Shown piece after piece: positions 40,253-49,192 of a DNA stretch of 64,000 nucleotides. Under the pieces are notes generated by a model. It had not been told where the DNA came from. It ran no database searches and saw nothing but the letters and a program-made list of their open reading frames with translations. The stretch's first letter is position 1; each line of letters begins with the position of its first letter. The position numbers and the translations under genes were made by a program. The stretch is from Methylobacillus flagellatus_A (GTDB taxonomy: Bacteria; Pseudomonadota; Gammaproteobacteria; Burkholderiales; Methylophilaceae), in the NCBI RefSeq assembly GCF_031344055.1, contig NZ_JADBEN010000001.1; one strand, given 5' to 3'.

Positions 40253-43105
40253 TTATTCCACACGGGCTGTATCCCGTTGTTTGACCAGGGCAATCTGCTC
40301 GTCGCTGAATTCCTGGTAGTGGCGCTGCCAGTCTGACAGCTGCGACACGCGGGTGACCTGCACCGCAGTGACCTTGAATTCAGGGCAATTGGTTGCCCAG
40401 TCCGAGTTATCGGTGGTAATGACGTTGGCGCCAGATTCCGGATGGTGGAAGGTGGTGTAGATCACGCCGGGCTGAACGCGCTCGGTAATCTTGGCATGCA
40501 GCACGGTGTTGCCCGCACGGCTGGTGATTCCCACCCAGTCGCCATCCTTGATGCCGCGGTCTTCCGCATCCTGGGGATGGATTTCCACCACGTCCTCGGG
40601 ATGCCAGGCGACATTGTCGGTGCGGCGTGTCTGGGCGCCCACGTTATATTGCGACAGTATACGCCCGGTGGTGAGGATGAGGGGGTACTTGCCGTTGACC
40701 TTTTCCGAAGTCGGCACGTATTCCGTGATCATGAAGCGGCCCTTGCCGCGCACGAATTCATCCACGTGCATGATGGGCGTGCCGTCGGGATGCTCTTCGT
40801 TGCATGGCCATTGAACGCTGCCCATTTCATCCAGCTTCTTGAAGCTGACGCCATGGAAGGTCGGCGTGAGGCGCGCGATTTCGTCCAGGATTTCCGAGGC
40901 ATGCTGGTAAGGCATCGGGTAGCCCAGCGCTTCGGAAAGCAGGGCGGTGATCTGCCAGTCCTCGTAGCCGTTCTTCGGCGTCATCACGCGGCGCACGGGC
41001 GAGATGCGGCGCTCGGCGTTGGTGAATGTGCCGCTCTTTTCCAGGAAGGAGCAGCCGGGTAGGAACACGTGGGCGTACATCGCGGTCTCGTTGAGGAACA
41101 GGTCCTGCACGATCACGCATTCCATGGAGGCAAGCGCATGGGTGACGTGCTGGGTGTTGGGGTCGGACTGGGCGATGTCCTCGCCTTCGCAATACAGCGC
41201 CTTGAAGCTGCCGTCGATCGCGAAATCGAGCATATTGGGGATGCGCAGGCCGGGTTCGTTGTCGAGCGGCCTGCCCCAGGCGGCCTCGAACAAGGCGCGG
41301 GTAGCGTCGTCCGACACGTGGCGGTAGCCCGGGAACTCGTGCGGGAACGAGCCCATGTCGCAGGAGCCCTGCACGTTGTTCTGGCCGCGCAGCGGATTGA
41401 CGCCCACGCCTTCGCGCCCGATGTTGCCGGTCGCCATTGCGAGGTTGGCGATGCCCATCACCATCGTCGAGCCCTGGCTGTGCTCGGTGACGCCCAGGCC
41501 GTAGTAGATCGCGGCATTGCCGCCCGTCGCGAACAGGCGCGCGGCGGCGCGGATGTCGGCGGCAGGCACGCCGATGGCTTCCTGCATGGATTCCGGCGAA
41601 TGTTCGGGTTGCGCGACGAATTCGCTCCAGTACTGGTAGGAATCCCACTCGCAACGCTCCCTGACGAAGGCTTCGTCGACCAGGCCTTCGGTGACGACCA
41701 CATGCGCCATGGCGGTGATCAGCGCGACATTGGTGCCTGGGCGCAGTTTCAGGTGGTAATCCGCCTTGACGTGCGGGCCGGATACCAGGTCGATCGCGCG
41801 CGGATCGGCGATGATGAGTTTCGCGCCTTCGCGCAGCCTGCGCTTCATCTGCGAACCGAAGACCGGGTGGCCGTCGGTCGGGTTGGCGCCAATCACCATG
41901 ATCACGTCGGATTTCATGATGGAGTCGAAAGTCTGCGTGCCGGCGGATTCGCCCAGGGTCTGCTTGAGGCCGTAGCCGGTAGGCGAGTGGCAGACGCGGG
42001 CGCAAGTATCGACGTTGTTGTTGCCGAAAGCGGCGCGCACCAGCTTCTGCACCAGGTAGGTTTCCTCGTTGGTGCAGCGCGAGGAGGTGATGGCGCCTAT
42101 GGAATTGCGTCCATGCTTGGCCTGGATGCGCTTGAGCTCGCTGGCGGCGTAGCCGATCGCTTCCTCCCAGCTCACTTCCTGCCATGGGTCGTGGATGCTC
42201 TTGCGTATCATCGGCGTGGTGATGCGGTCGCGATGGGTGGCATAGCCCCAGGCGAAGCGACCCTTGACACAGGAGTGGCCGTGGTTGGCGCCGCCGTTCT
42301 TGTCCGGCACCATGCGCACCACCTGCTCGCCCTTCATCTCGGCGCGGAACGAGCAGCCGACGCCGCAGTAGGCGCAGGTCGTGATGACGCTGTGCTCGGG
42401 CTGGCCGTGCTCGACCACGGTTTTTTCCATCAATGTCGCGGTGGGGCAGGCGGCGACGCAGGCGCCGCAGGAGACGCATTCCGAATCGAGGAAATTGTCG
42501 AAATTGCCTGCGGCAACCTTGGAGTCGAACCCGCGGCCCTGGATTGTGAGCGCGAAGGTGCCTTGCGTTTCCTCGCAGGCGCGCACGCAACGCGAGCAGA
42601 CGATGCACTTGGAGGCGTCGAACTGGAAATAGGGGTTGCTGATATCCTTGCCGGCGGCCAGGTGGTTTTCGCCGTCATAGCCGTAGCGCACTTCGCGCAA
42701 GCCCACGGCGCCGGCCATGTCCTGCAGTTCGCAATCGCCGTTGGCGGAGCAGGTGAGGCAGTCCAATGGGTGGTCGGATATATAGAGTTCCATCACGCCG
42801 CGGCGGATGTCAGCCAACTTGGGCGTTTGCGTATGCACCTTCAGCCCTTCATCGACCGGGGTGGTGCAGGAGGCGGGATAGCCGCGCCTGCCTTCGATTT
42901 CCACCAGGCAGAGCCTGCAGGAGCCGAACGGCTCCAGGCTGTCCGTGGCGCAGAGCTTGGGAATGCTTACCCCTGCCTCCATCGCGGCGCGCATGATCGA
43001 TGTGCCTTTGGCGACCGTCACTTGCATGCCGTCAATTTCCAGCGTGACTTGCTGCTCAGTTGTCCGGCTCGCTGGGGTGCCGTAATCCGCTTGCTTGTCC
43101 ATCAC
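40253..43105 (-). CDS. fdsA: NAD-linked formate dehydrogenase alpha subunit (molybdenum catalytic subunit)
   Basis: FdsA oxidises formate to CO2 at a Mo- or W-bis-pyranopterin site, the last energy-yielding step of methanol oxidation. The 950-residue protein starts with a 2Fe-2S ferredoxin domain and the NuoG-like His-Cys3 cluster (about residues 20-140). Two 4Fe-4S motifs follow (CIVCSRCVRAC and CVSCGACVAACP), then another 4Fe-4S site and the catalytic domain from about 240. The active-site region is DTCARVCHSPTGYG with cysteine, not selenocysteine. It lies 78 bp after fdsB. Confidence 0.96.
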   Translation of the reverse strand: MMDKQADYGTPASRTTEQQVTLEIDGMQVTVAKGTSIMRAAMEAGVSIPKLCATDSLEPFGSCRLCLVEIEGRRGYPASCTTPVDEGLKVHTQTPKLADIRRGVMELYISDHPLDCLTCSANGDCELQDMAGAVGLREVRYGYDGENHLAAGKDISNPYFQFDASKCIVCSRCVRACEETQGTFALTIQGRGFDSKVAAGNFDNFLDSECVSCGACVAACPTATLMEKTVVEHGQPEHSVITTCAYCGVGCSFRAEMKGEQVVRMVPDKNGGANHGHSCVKGRFAWGYATHRDRITTPMIRKSIHDPWQEVSWEEAIGYAASELKRIQAKHGRNSIGAITSSRCTNEETYLVQKLVRAAFGNNNVDTCARVCHSPTGYGLKQTLGESAGTQTFDSIMKSDVIMVIGANPTDGHPVFGSQMKRRLREGAKLIIADPRAIDLVSGPHVKADYHLKLRPGTNVALITAMAHVVVTEGLVDEAFVRERCEWDSYQYWSEFVAQPEHSPESMQEAIGVPAADIRAAARLFATGGNAAIYYGLGVTEHSQGSTMVMGIANLAMATGNIGREGVGVNPLRGQNNVQGSCDMGSFPHEFPGYRHVSDDATRALFEAAWGRPLDNEPGLRIPNMLDFAIDGSFKALYCEGEDIAQSDPNTQHVTHALASMECVIVQDLFLNETAMYAHVFLPGCSFLEKSGTFTNAERRISPVRRVMTPKNGYEDWQITALLSEALGYPMPYQHASEILDEIARLTPTFHGVSFKKLDEMGSVQWPCNEEHPDGTPIMHVDEFVRGKGRFMITEYVPTSEKVNGKYPLILTTGRILSQYNVGAQTRRTDNVAWHPEDVVEIHPQDAEDRGIKDGDWVGITSRAGNTVLHAKITERVQPGVIYTTFHHPESGANVITTDNSDWATNCPEFKVTAVQVTRVSQLSDWQRHYQEFSDEQIALVKQRDTARVE

Positions 43106-43183
43106 TTTCTCCTCTTGACCACTTTGGCAAACCCCGCTTTTTATGTGGGGCAGGGTGGTTTGCCGGATGTTTGCTGCGTTAAC

Positions 43184-44734
43184 TCATGCCGCGCGTTCCT
43201 TCTTGCTCACGCCAAAATCCTCGGGAAAATGGTTGAGCGCGCTCAGAACCGGGTAGGGCGTCATGCCGCCAAGCGCGCAGAGCGACCCGTTCAGCATGGT
43301 ATCGCTGAGGTCGCGCACCAATGCGATGTGCTTGGCGTGATCGGTGCCTGCCATGATCTTGTCCATGACTTCCACGCCGCGGGTGGAGCCGATGCGGCAT
43401 GGGGTGCACTTGCCGCAGGATTCCACGGCGCAGAATTCAAAGGCATAACGCGCCATGTGCGCCATATCCACCGTATCGTCGAAGGCGACGATGCCGCCGT
43501 GGCCCAGCACGGCCCATAGTTTGCCGAATTCCTCGTAATCCAGCGGGGTGTCGAATTGCGATTCCGGCAGGTAGGCGCCTAGCGGGCCGCCGACCTGGAC
43601 AGCCTTGATCGGCCTGCCGCTGGCGGAGCCGCCGCCGTAGTCGTACAACAATTCACGCAGGGTGACGCCAAAGGCTTTTTCCACCAGGCCGCCATGCTTG
43701 ATATTGCCTGCGAGCTGGATTGGCAAGGTGCCGCGGGAACGGCCCATGCCGTAGTCGCGGTAATAGACGCTGCCCTTGTCGAGGATGATGGGCACGCTGG
43801 CGAGGGAGATGACGTTGTTGATGACGGTCGGCTTGCCGAACAGGCCGGAAATGGCGGGTAGCGGCGGCTTGAAACGCACCAACCCGCGCTTGCCTTCCAG
43901 GCTTTCCAGCAAGGCGGTTTCCTCGCCGCAGACATAAGCGCCCGCGGCACGGCGCACTTCCAGGTAGAAGTCATGCTGGCTGCCGAGAATGCCCCGCCCG
44001 AGATAACCTGATTCATAGGCGCTCTTGATCGCCAGGTTGAGCGCGGCGATCGAGTGCGGGTATTCCGAGCGTACGTAGATATAGCCTTGCGTGGCGCCGA
44101 CGGCAATGCCTGCGATCGTCATGCCCTCGATCAGGACGAACGGGTCGCCTTCCATGATCATGCGGTCGGAGAATGTCCCTGAGTCGCCTTCGTCTGCATT
44201 GCACACAATGTATTTTTGCTCGGCTGGCGCTTCCAGCACCGTCTTCCACTTGATGCCGGTCGGGAAAGCGGCGCCGCCACGCCCGCGCAGGCCGGAATCG
44301 GTGACCTGCTGCACAATATCTTGCTGCGCCATGTCAATCGCGTTGCGCAGGCCTTTGTAGCCGTCATGGGCAATATAGTCCTGCAGCGACACCGGGTCGG
44401 TGATGCCGACGCGCGCAAAGGTCAGGCGCTCCTGGTGTTTCATCCAGGGCAGCTCCTCCGTCGGGCCCAGGCTCAGCGCGTGCTGTCCGCCATCAAGAAA
44501 GCCTGCGTCAAACAGGGATGCCACCTGGTCAGGCGTGACGGGGCCGTAGGCGATGCGCCCCGCACTCGTTGCTACTTCGACCAACGGCTCTAGCCAGAAC
44601 ATGCCGCGTGAGCCATTACGGATGATATTCAGGGGAATGTTGCGCGATTCGGCTTCCTTGGCGATGGCTGCGGCCACCAGGTTGGCGCCCAGCGAAAGCG
44701 CGCTGGAATCGCGGGGGATGTAAACGGTATTCAT
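43184..44734 (-). CDS. fdsB: NAD-linked formate dehydrogenase beta subunit (FMN, NAD site)
   Basis: FdsB passes electrons from the iron-sulfur chain to FMN and NAD+. The 516-residue protein combines an N-terminal thioredoxin-like part with a NuoF-like domain. GLRGRGGAAFPTGIKW (FMN/NADH), NADEGDSGTFSDR and ESCGKCTPCRIGS (4Fe-4S) are present. It overlaps fdsG by ATGA and is followed by fdsA. Confidence 0.96.
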   Translation of the reverse strand: MNTVYIPRDSSALSLGANLVAAAIAKEAESRNIPLNIIRNGSRGMFWLEPLVEVATSAGRIAYGPVTPDQVASLFDAGFLDGGQHALSLGPTEELPWMKHQERLTFARVGITDPVSLQDYIAHDGYKGLRNAIDMAQQDIVQQVTDSGLRGRGGAAFPTGIKWKTVLEAPAEQKYIVCNADEGDSGTFSDRMIMEGDPFVLIEGMTIAGIAVGATQGYIYVRSEYPHSIAALNLAIKSAYESGYLGRGILGSQHDFYLEVRRAAGAYVCGEETALLESLEGKRGLVRFKPPLPAISGLFGKPTVINNVISLASVPIILDKGSVYYRDYGMGRSRGTLPIQLAGNIKHGGLVEKAFGVTLRELLYDYGGGSASGRPIKAVQVGGPLGAYLPESQFDTPLDYEEFGKLWAVLGHGGIVAFDDTVDMAHMARYAFEFCAVESCGKCTPCRIGSTRGVEVMDKIMAGTDHAKHIALVRDLSDTMLNGSLCALGGMTPYPVLSALNHFPEDFGVSKKERAA

Positions 44735-45201
44735 GGATTCTCCCTCCGTGCGTCGGCGAGAAGGGATTCGACTTGCTGGGGGCTGACGCGGCCGTAGATT
44801 TCGTCATCGAGCATGATGGCGGGAGAGCAGGCGCAGTTGCCGAGGCAGTAAACGGGTTCGAGCGTGATGCTACCGTCGCTGGTGGTTTCATGGTAGTCGA
44901 TGCCCAGCGAGGACTTCACATGGGTCTCCAGCGCGCCGCAACCCATGGCCTGGCATGACTCGGCGCGACATACCTGCAGGACATGCCTGCCTGGCGGCTT
45001 AGTGCGGAAATGGTGATAAAACGTCACCACGCCATGGACTTCCGCCACAGAGAGGTTGAGCGCCTTGGCAATCAAGCCGTAGCACTCTTCCGGGATATAG
45101 CTTAAATCGTCCTGAATCGCATGCAACAAGGGCATTAACGCACCGGCCATGTGTTGATGTGATTCGATGTGCGATTTAATGCGTGCCATCTGGTCATGCA
45201 T
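44731..45201 (-). CDS. fdsG: NAD-linked formate dehydrogenase gamma subunit
   Basis: The 156-residue NuoE-like thioredoxin-fold protein binds one 2Fe-2S cluster through CRAESCQAMGCG and CLGNCACSP. It is the first gene of fdsGBA-fdhD-fdsD. GAGGAG lies seven bases before the ATG at 45201. A 270-bp inverted-repeat element begins only 21 bp upstream of the start, so the operon promoter is either inside or beyond it. Confidence 0.95.
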   Translation of the reverse strand: MHDQMARIKSHIESHQHMAGALMPLLHAIQDDLSYIPEECYGLIAKALNLSVAEVHGVVTFYHHFRTKPPGRHVLQVCRAESCQAMGCGALETHVKSSLGIDYHETTSDGSITLEPVYCLGNCACSPAIMLDDEIYGRVSPQQVESLLADARRENP

Positions 45202-45222
45202 TACTTTCTCCTCGAATCCACC

Positions 45223-45492
45223 AGAACCTGTTCAAGGTCTTTTTATCGGTACGCATGACTTCAAAACGCGTCCGATCAAGACGCAGTCCGCAGAGGATGC
45301 TTACTGCCCTCGTCAAGGACTGCAACGCAGAGCGGGCGCGTTTTCAAGCCATGCCCTGCGGGTTGATCCGGTAAGGCAGCCGCTGCTGCGTTGCAAATCC
45401 TCGCCGTGCTATCAGCACGCCTGTGGTTTGCGCCTTGCTTCGGCTGCCTTACCGGATCAACGTATCCCATAAAAAGACCTTGAACAGGTTCT
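45223..45492. repeat. 270-bp non-coding element with 24-bp perfect terminal inverted repeats
   Basis: The ends 45223-45246 and 45469-45492 are exact complements (starting AGAACCTGTTCAAGGTC). An inner perfect 18-bp inverted repeat joins 45363-45380 (TTGATCCGGTAAGGCAGC) to 45443-45460. No open frame is credible. The structure is that of a miniature mobile or repetitive intergenic element. It separates fdsG from its natural upstream region. Confidence 0.75.
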
Positions 45493-45756
45493 AACTACGA
45501 CTACGTTATTGTTATGCTTGCTTTGCTTATAGTACGAACTATATACCGAATTGTACACAGGCAGACAATAAAAACTACCATGCACAGTAGGGCTATTTTC
45601 AGCCGTAAATAACGGCTTTCAGGTCAATTATTGCGGTGATTCCAGCGTTATCTCGTGAAATCCATCCGCTGAGCCCGCTATACCCGACCGTGTAAAAATA
45701 AGACAGCAATATTCGGCAATGGTTTGAAATTGACTTGAGTCAGTATGCTGATGCTG
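45493..45756. other. Intergenic region between the 270-bp element and the HxlR gene
   Basis: No gene is seen. AGCCGT-AAATA-ACGGCT (45601-45617) is a small hairpin followed by TTTC on the plus strand. The stretch around 45530-45565 is AT-rich with GTAC repeats and may hold the original fds promoter. Confidence 0.4.
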
Positions 45757-46200
45757 TCACAGCTTCTGCACTTCCGTTTCGCTCGGCATCAGGGCGCTAC
45801 CGTCGCTGGCTTGCGGGACCATATAAGCGATAGGCCGCTTGGTTTTTCGGTCGATCAGCAGGGAGTGATGTTCTTCCTGGGTAAACAAATGGCGTTCCCC
45901 CCATTGCCGCAAGGCCACCACCACCGGAAACAGGCTTTCCCCCTTGGGCGTCAGTACATATTCCTGATAGGCAGTGCCATCTGAAGCCGGCCGGGTTTGC
46001 AGGATGCCTGCATCGACCAGCCGGCGCAGACGGTCGGACAGGATGTTGCGGGCCACGCCCAGGCTGCGCTGGAAATCGCCGAAGCGGTGCATGCCGTCGA
46101 AAACGTCACGCACGATGAGCAGCGACCAGCGGTCGCCAACCACATCGACGGAGCGTGCTACGGGGCAGGTTTCAGGTTTTTTCGGGTTGCGGCGAGGCAT
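45757..46200 (-). CDS. HxlR-family transcriptional regulator
   Basis: The 147-residue protein has the HxlR winged helix: CPVARSVDVVGDRWSLLIVRDVFDGMHRFGDFQRSLGVARNILSDRL in shortened view, with the N-terminal Cys (near residue 11) that senses aldehydes in some members. GAAGGG precedes the ATG at 46200. It is divergent from an MFS gene, with direct repeats between them, and probably controls that gene. Confidence 0.92.
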   Translation of the reverse strand: MPRRNPKKPETCPVARSVDVVGDRWSLLIVRDVFDGMHRFGDFQRSLGVARNILSDRLRRLVDAGILQTRPASDGTAYQEYVLTPKGESLFPVVVALRQWGERHLFTQEEHHSLLIDRKTKRPIAYMVPQASDGSALMPSETEVQKL

Positions 46201-46237
46201 GGTGTTCCCTTCGTCGGGATATCTGAATTCAAGTTGC

Positions 46238-46290
46238 ATTTTAAAACTAGATTATCTACCATTCAATGAGTTTTATTTTGAAACTAGATT
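46238..46290. promoter_or_regulatory. Direct repeats between the HxlR and MFS genes
   Basis: ATTTTAAAACTAGATT (46238-46253) and ATTTTGAAACTAGATT (46275-46290) differ at one base and start 37 bp apart. They lie in the divergent promoter region and are likely HxlR sites. Confidence 0.6.
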
Positions 46291-46291
46291 G

Positions 46292-47581
46292 ATGGTAATG
46301 AAGCATCCCGTCTTAATTCCCGCATCGATGCGCCATGGCAATACGATGGAACCGCCAGCGCGCATGTCGTCGAGCATGGTCTTGCTATTCGCTATCGCCA
46401 GTGGGCTGAGCGTAGCCAATGTGTATTATGCCCAGCCGCTGCTGGATGCGCTGGCCCTGGAATTCGGCATCAGCCATGCGGCGGTCGGCGGCGTGGTCAC
46501 CGCAACGCAAGTCGGCTGCGCCCTGGCTTTGCTGTTCCTCGTACCGTTGGGCGACTGGGTGGATCGCCGACGTCTCATGATCGTGCAGTTGCTATTGCTG
46601 GTGGTGATGCTGGGCATGGTGGGGTTGGCGCAATCCGTCATCGTCCTGTTGGCGGGCATGCTTGGCGTCGGCTTGCTGGGCACGGCAATGACGCAAGGGC
46701 TGATTGCCTACGCGGCTTCTGCCTCCGCTTCACATGAGCAAGGGCGAGTGGTTGGCGCGGCGCAAAGCGGCGTATTCATCGGCCTGTTGCTGGCTCGCGT
46801 ATTTGCCGGTGGTATCAGCGACCTGGCCGGTTGGCGAGGTGTGTATTTCTGTGCTGCGGCGTTGATGCTGGTTCTCGCATTGCCGTTATGGCGGGGGCTG
46901 CCAGCGCTGCCTGTTATCTCTGGTACCTTGAGCTACCCGCGCCTAATTGCTTCAATGCTGGTTTTGCTGCGGGATGAGCGGGTATTGCAGATTCGCGGCA
47001 TGCTTGCGATGCTGATGTTTGCCGCCTTCAATATCTTCTGGGTTGCGCTGGTGCTGCCGTTGAGCGCGCCGCCTTATGGTTTTTCGCATACCGTGATCGG
47101 CGCTTTCGGGCTGGTAGGCGCAGCGGGCGCCCTGGCTGCTGCCCGTGCCGGCCAATGGGAAGACCGTGGATTCGGCCAGCGTACCACTGCCGCCGCGCTG
47201 GCGGTATTGCTGCTGGCATGGTGGCCGCTGTCGTTGATGGAGTGGTCTTTGTGGGCGCTGGTAACCGGCATTGTACTGCTGGATATCGGCGGGCAGGCGC
47301 TGCATGTCACCAATCAGGGCATGATCCTGCGCACCCGCCCGGAGGCGCATGGCCGGCTGGTCGGGCTTTATATGCTGTTCTACGCGGTCGGCAGCGGGCT
47401 GGGGGCGATCGGCACGACCGCCATATATGCTTCTGCAGGCTGGCAAGGCGTGTGCATCCTCGGAGCCGGGGTCAGCTTGCTGGCGTTGGTGTTCTGGGCC
47501 GCAACGCGGCGCTACATGCCGGAGGCGCCCCGTGCTGAGCCGGGTTGCGCTACAGGTCGAAGATCTTGCCCGGATTCATGA
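46292..47581 (+). CDS. MFS transporter
   Basis: The 429-residue inner-membrane protein has 12 predicted helices. Typical MFS features are SVANVYYAQPLLDAL in helix 1 and GDWVDRRRLMI in loop 2-3. It belongs to the drug/aromatic efflux type of MFS proteins. Starts at 46292 and 46298 are both possible and neither has a strong ribosome binding site. Its last 32 bp overlap the end of the convergent FAD dehydrogenase gene, and the C-terminal 15 residues look unlike the rest. Confidence 0.85.
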   Translation: MVMKHPVLIPASMRHGNTMEPPARMSSSMVLLFAIASGLSVANVYYAQPLLDALALEFGISHAAVGGVVTATQVGCALALLFLVPLGDWVDRRRLMIVQLLLLVVMLGMVGLAQSVIVLLAGMLGVGLLGTAMTQGLIAYAASASASHEQGRVVGAAQSGVFIGLLLARVFAGGISDLAGWRGVYFCAAALMLVLALPLWRGLPALPVISGTLSYPRLIASMLVLLRDERVLQIRGMLAMLMFAAFNIFWVALVLPLSAPPYGFSHTVIGAFGLVGAAGALAAARAGQWEDRGFGQRTTAAALAVLLLAWWPLSLMEWSLWALVTGIVLLDIGGQALHVTNQGMILRTRPEAHGRLVGLYMLFYAVGSGLGAIGTTAIYASAGWQGVCILGAGVSLLALVFWAATRRYMPEAPRAEPGCATGRRSCPDS

Positions 47582-48962
47582 TTCCATTTGGGTCGAATAC
47601 CTTCTTCAGTTCGCGCATATAGCCGATCTCGACCGGGTCGCGGGTGTATGCGAGGTAGTCTTTCTTGGTCATGCCCACGCCGTGCTCGGCGGAAATCGAG
47701 CCGTTGTATTTCTGCACGGTCTCGAAGACGAACTGGTTGACCACCTTGCATTTCTCGAAGAACTCGTCCTTGGTCAGGTCGGCTGGCTTGAGGATGTTGA
47801 GGTGCAGGTTGCCGTCGCCGATATGCCCGAACCAGCAGACTTCGAAGTCCGGGTAGTTGTCGGCCACGATCGCGTCGATGTCGGCAATGAACGCGGGCAC
47901 GTGGGTGATCAGCACAGAGATGTCGTTCTTGTAGGGCGTGAACGGGGCAATGGTCTCGGAGATGCCTTCGCGTAAATGCCACAGCGCCTGTGCCTGTGCC
48001 TGCGACTGGCTCATGACGCCGTCGAGGATCCAGCCTTGTTCCATGCAATGTTCGAATATCTGCATGGCGTCGTCGACCACGGCCTCGAAACGGCCCTCGA
48101 ATTCGAGCAGCACATATAGCGGGGATTCGGTTTCAAAAGGGCGCGCCGCGTGACCGTGAGCGAGGACTTTCTCCAGCGCTACCTGGTTGAAAAACTCGAA
48201 GGCGGTGAGGTCTATGCGCTGCTGGAACGCATGCAGGATAGGCATGACCGCCGCAAAGTCTGGCACGCTCAACACCAGCACCTTGAGGTCCTGCGGCTGC
48301 CGCGTGAGCTTGATCTCGGCCTCGGTGACGATGCCCAGCGTGCCTTCGGAGCCGATGAACAATTGGTGCAGCGCGTAGCCGGTGGCGTTCTTGATCATGC
48401 CCTTGTTGAGGCGCAGGATGTCGCCCTTGCCGGTGACCACGGTCAGTCCCAGCACCCATTCGCGCGTCATGCCGTAGTGGATCACCTTGATGCCGCCGGC
48501 ATTGGTACCGATGTTGCCGCCCATCTGGCTTGAGCCGGCAGCGGCGAAGTCCACGGGATAGTAAAGGCCCTGTTGCTCGGCATATTGCTGCAATTGCTCG
48601 GTGACTACGCCTGCCTGAATGCGCACCAAACGGTCGGCATGCAGGAAGGACAAGACCTTGTTCATGCGGTCCAGGCTGATGACGATCTCGCCATTGGCGG
48701 CGACTGCCCCGGCAGAAAGCCCGGTGCGGCCGCCGCTCGGTGTGACGGGGATATTATATTGGTTGGCCAGCTTGACGATGGCCTGCACTTCCTCGGTGCT
48801 GCCGGGAAAGACGATGGCGGATGGACGGGGATCGAAATGCTTGGTCCAGTCCACTCCCCAGCTTTTCAGGCTGTCTTCATCGGTCTTGACGCGTTGTTCG
48901 CCTACGATGGTCTGCAATTGTTCCAGAAGGGAGGAGGGAAGGCTGGCGGGTGCATTCATCAA
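47550..48962 (-). CDS. FAD-linked D-2-hydroxyacid dehydrogenase, D-2-hydroxyglutarate type
   Basis: The 470-residue protein has the FAD_binding_4 domain (PSGGRTGLSAGAV near 75-87, and NIGTNAGGIKVIHYG) and the C-terminal FAD-oxidase domain with HIGDGNLHLNI and SAEHGVG. It is of the D-2-hydroxyglutarate/D-lactate/GlcD-like class. It is divergent from serA, and genes for ETF and ETF-ubiquinone oxidoreductase are nearby. SerA of pseudomonads makes D-2-hydroxyglutarate, which D2HGDH reoxidises through ETF. I therefore favour that substrate, with D-lactate or glycolate as alternatives. Confidence 0.85.
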   Translation of the reverse strand: MMNAPASLPSSLLEQLQTIVGEQRVKTDEDSLKSWGVDWTKHFDPRPSAIVFPGSTEEVQAIVKLANQYNIPVTPSGGRTGLSAGAVAANGEIVISLDRMNKVLSFLHADRLVRIQAGVVTEQLQQYAEQQGLYYPVDFAAAGSSQMGGNIGTNAGGIKVIHYGMTREWVLGLTVVTGKGDILRLNKGMIKNATGYALHQLFIGSEGTLGIVTEAEIKLTRQPQDLKVLVLSVPDFAAVMPILHAFQQRIDLTAFEFFNQVALEKVLAHGHAARPFETESPLYVLLEFEGRFEAVVDDAMQIFEHCMEQGWILDGVMSQSQAQAQALWHLREGISETIAPFTPYKNDISVLITHVPAFIADIDAIVADNYPDFEVCWFGHIGDGNLHLNILKPADLTKDEFFEKCKVVNQFVFETVQKYNGSISAEHGVGMTKKDYLAYTRDPVEIGYMRELKKVFDPNGIMNPGKIFDL

Positions 48963-49192
48963 ACATTTACCTGTGAAAATGGCATTAAAAACGTCAATGT
49001 AAAATAGTCAACGGTCAAGCGACTTAATCAGCTATTCTAGCAGTTTTATAATTGATATTGATTCCCGATCTCAGTTTTATCCGTGCTGCCTGCATTTGCG
49101 CTCGACGGGGCCGTATCCCTGATTTGATAGGGGTTTAATAAGTTTGCCGGTATGCTACGATCACTGATTTTTGGCCTTTTACCGGAGCCGTA

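Noticed and set aside
40827..42608. A minus-strand open frame of almost 600 codons inside fdsA in another frame
   Set aside because: The composition is dominated by Arg, Pro and His, typical of a shifted frame, and fdsA explains the region fully.
41069..43519. A long plus-strand open frame of over 800 codons
   Set aside because: It lies opposite fdsA and fdsB, is a by-product of their GC-rich codon use, and resembles no protein family.
45167..45472. Short open frames within the 270-bp inverted-repeat element
   Set aside because: They cross the terminal repeats and have no start signals; the element is better read as non-coding.
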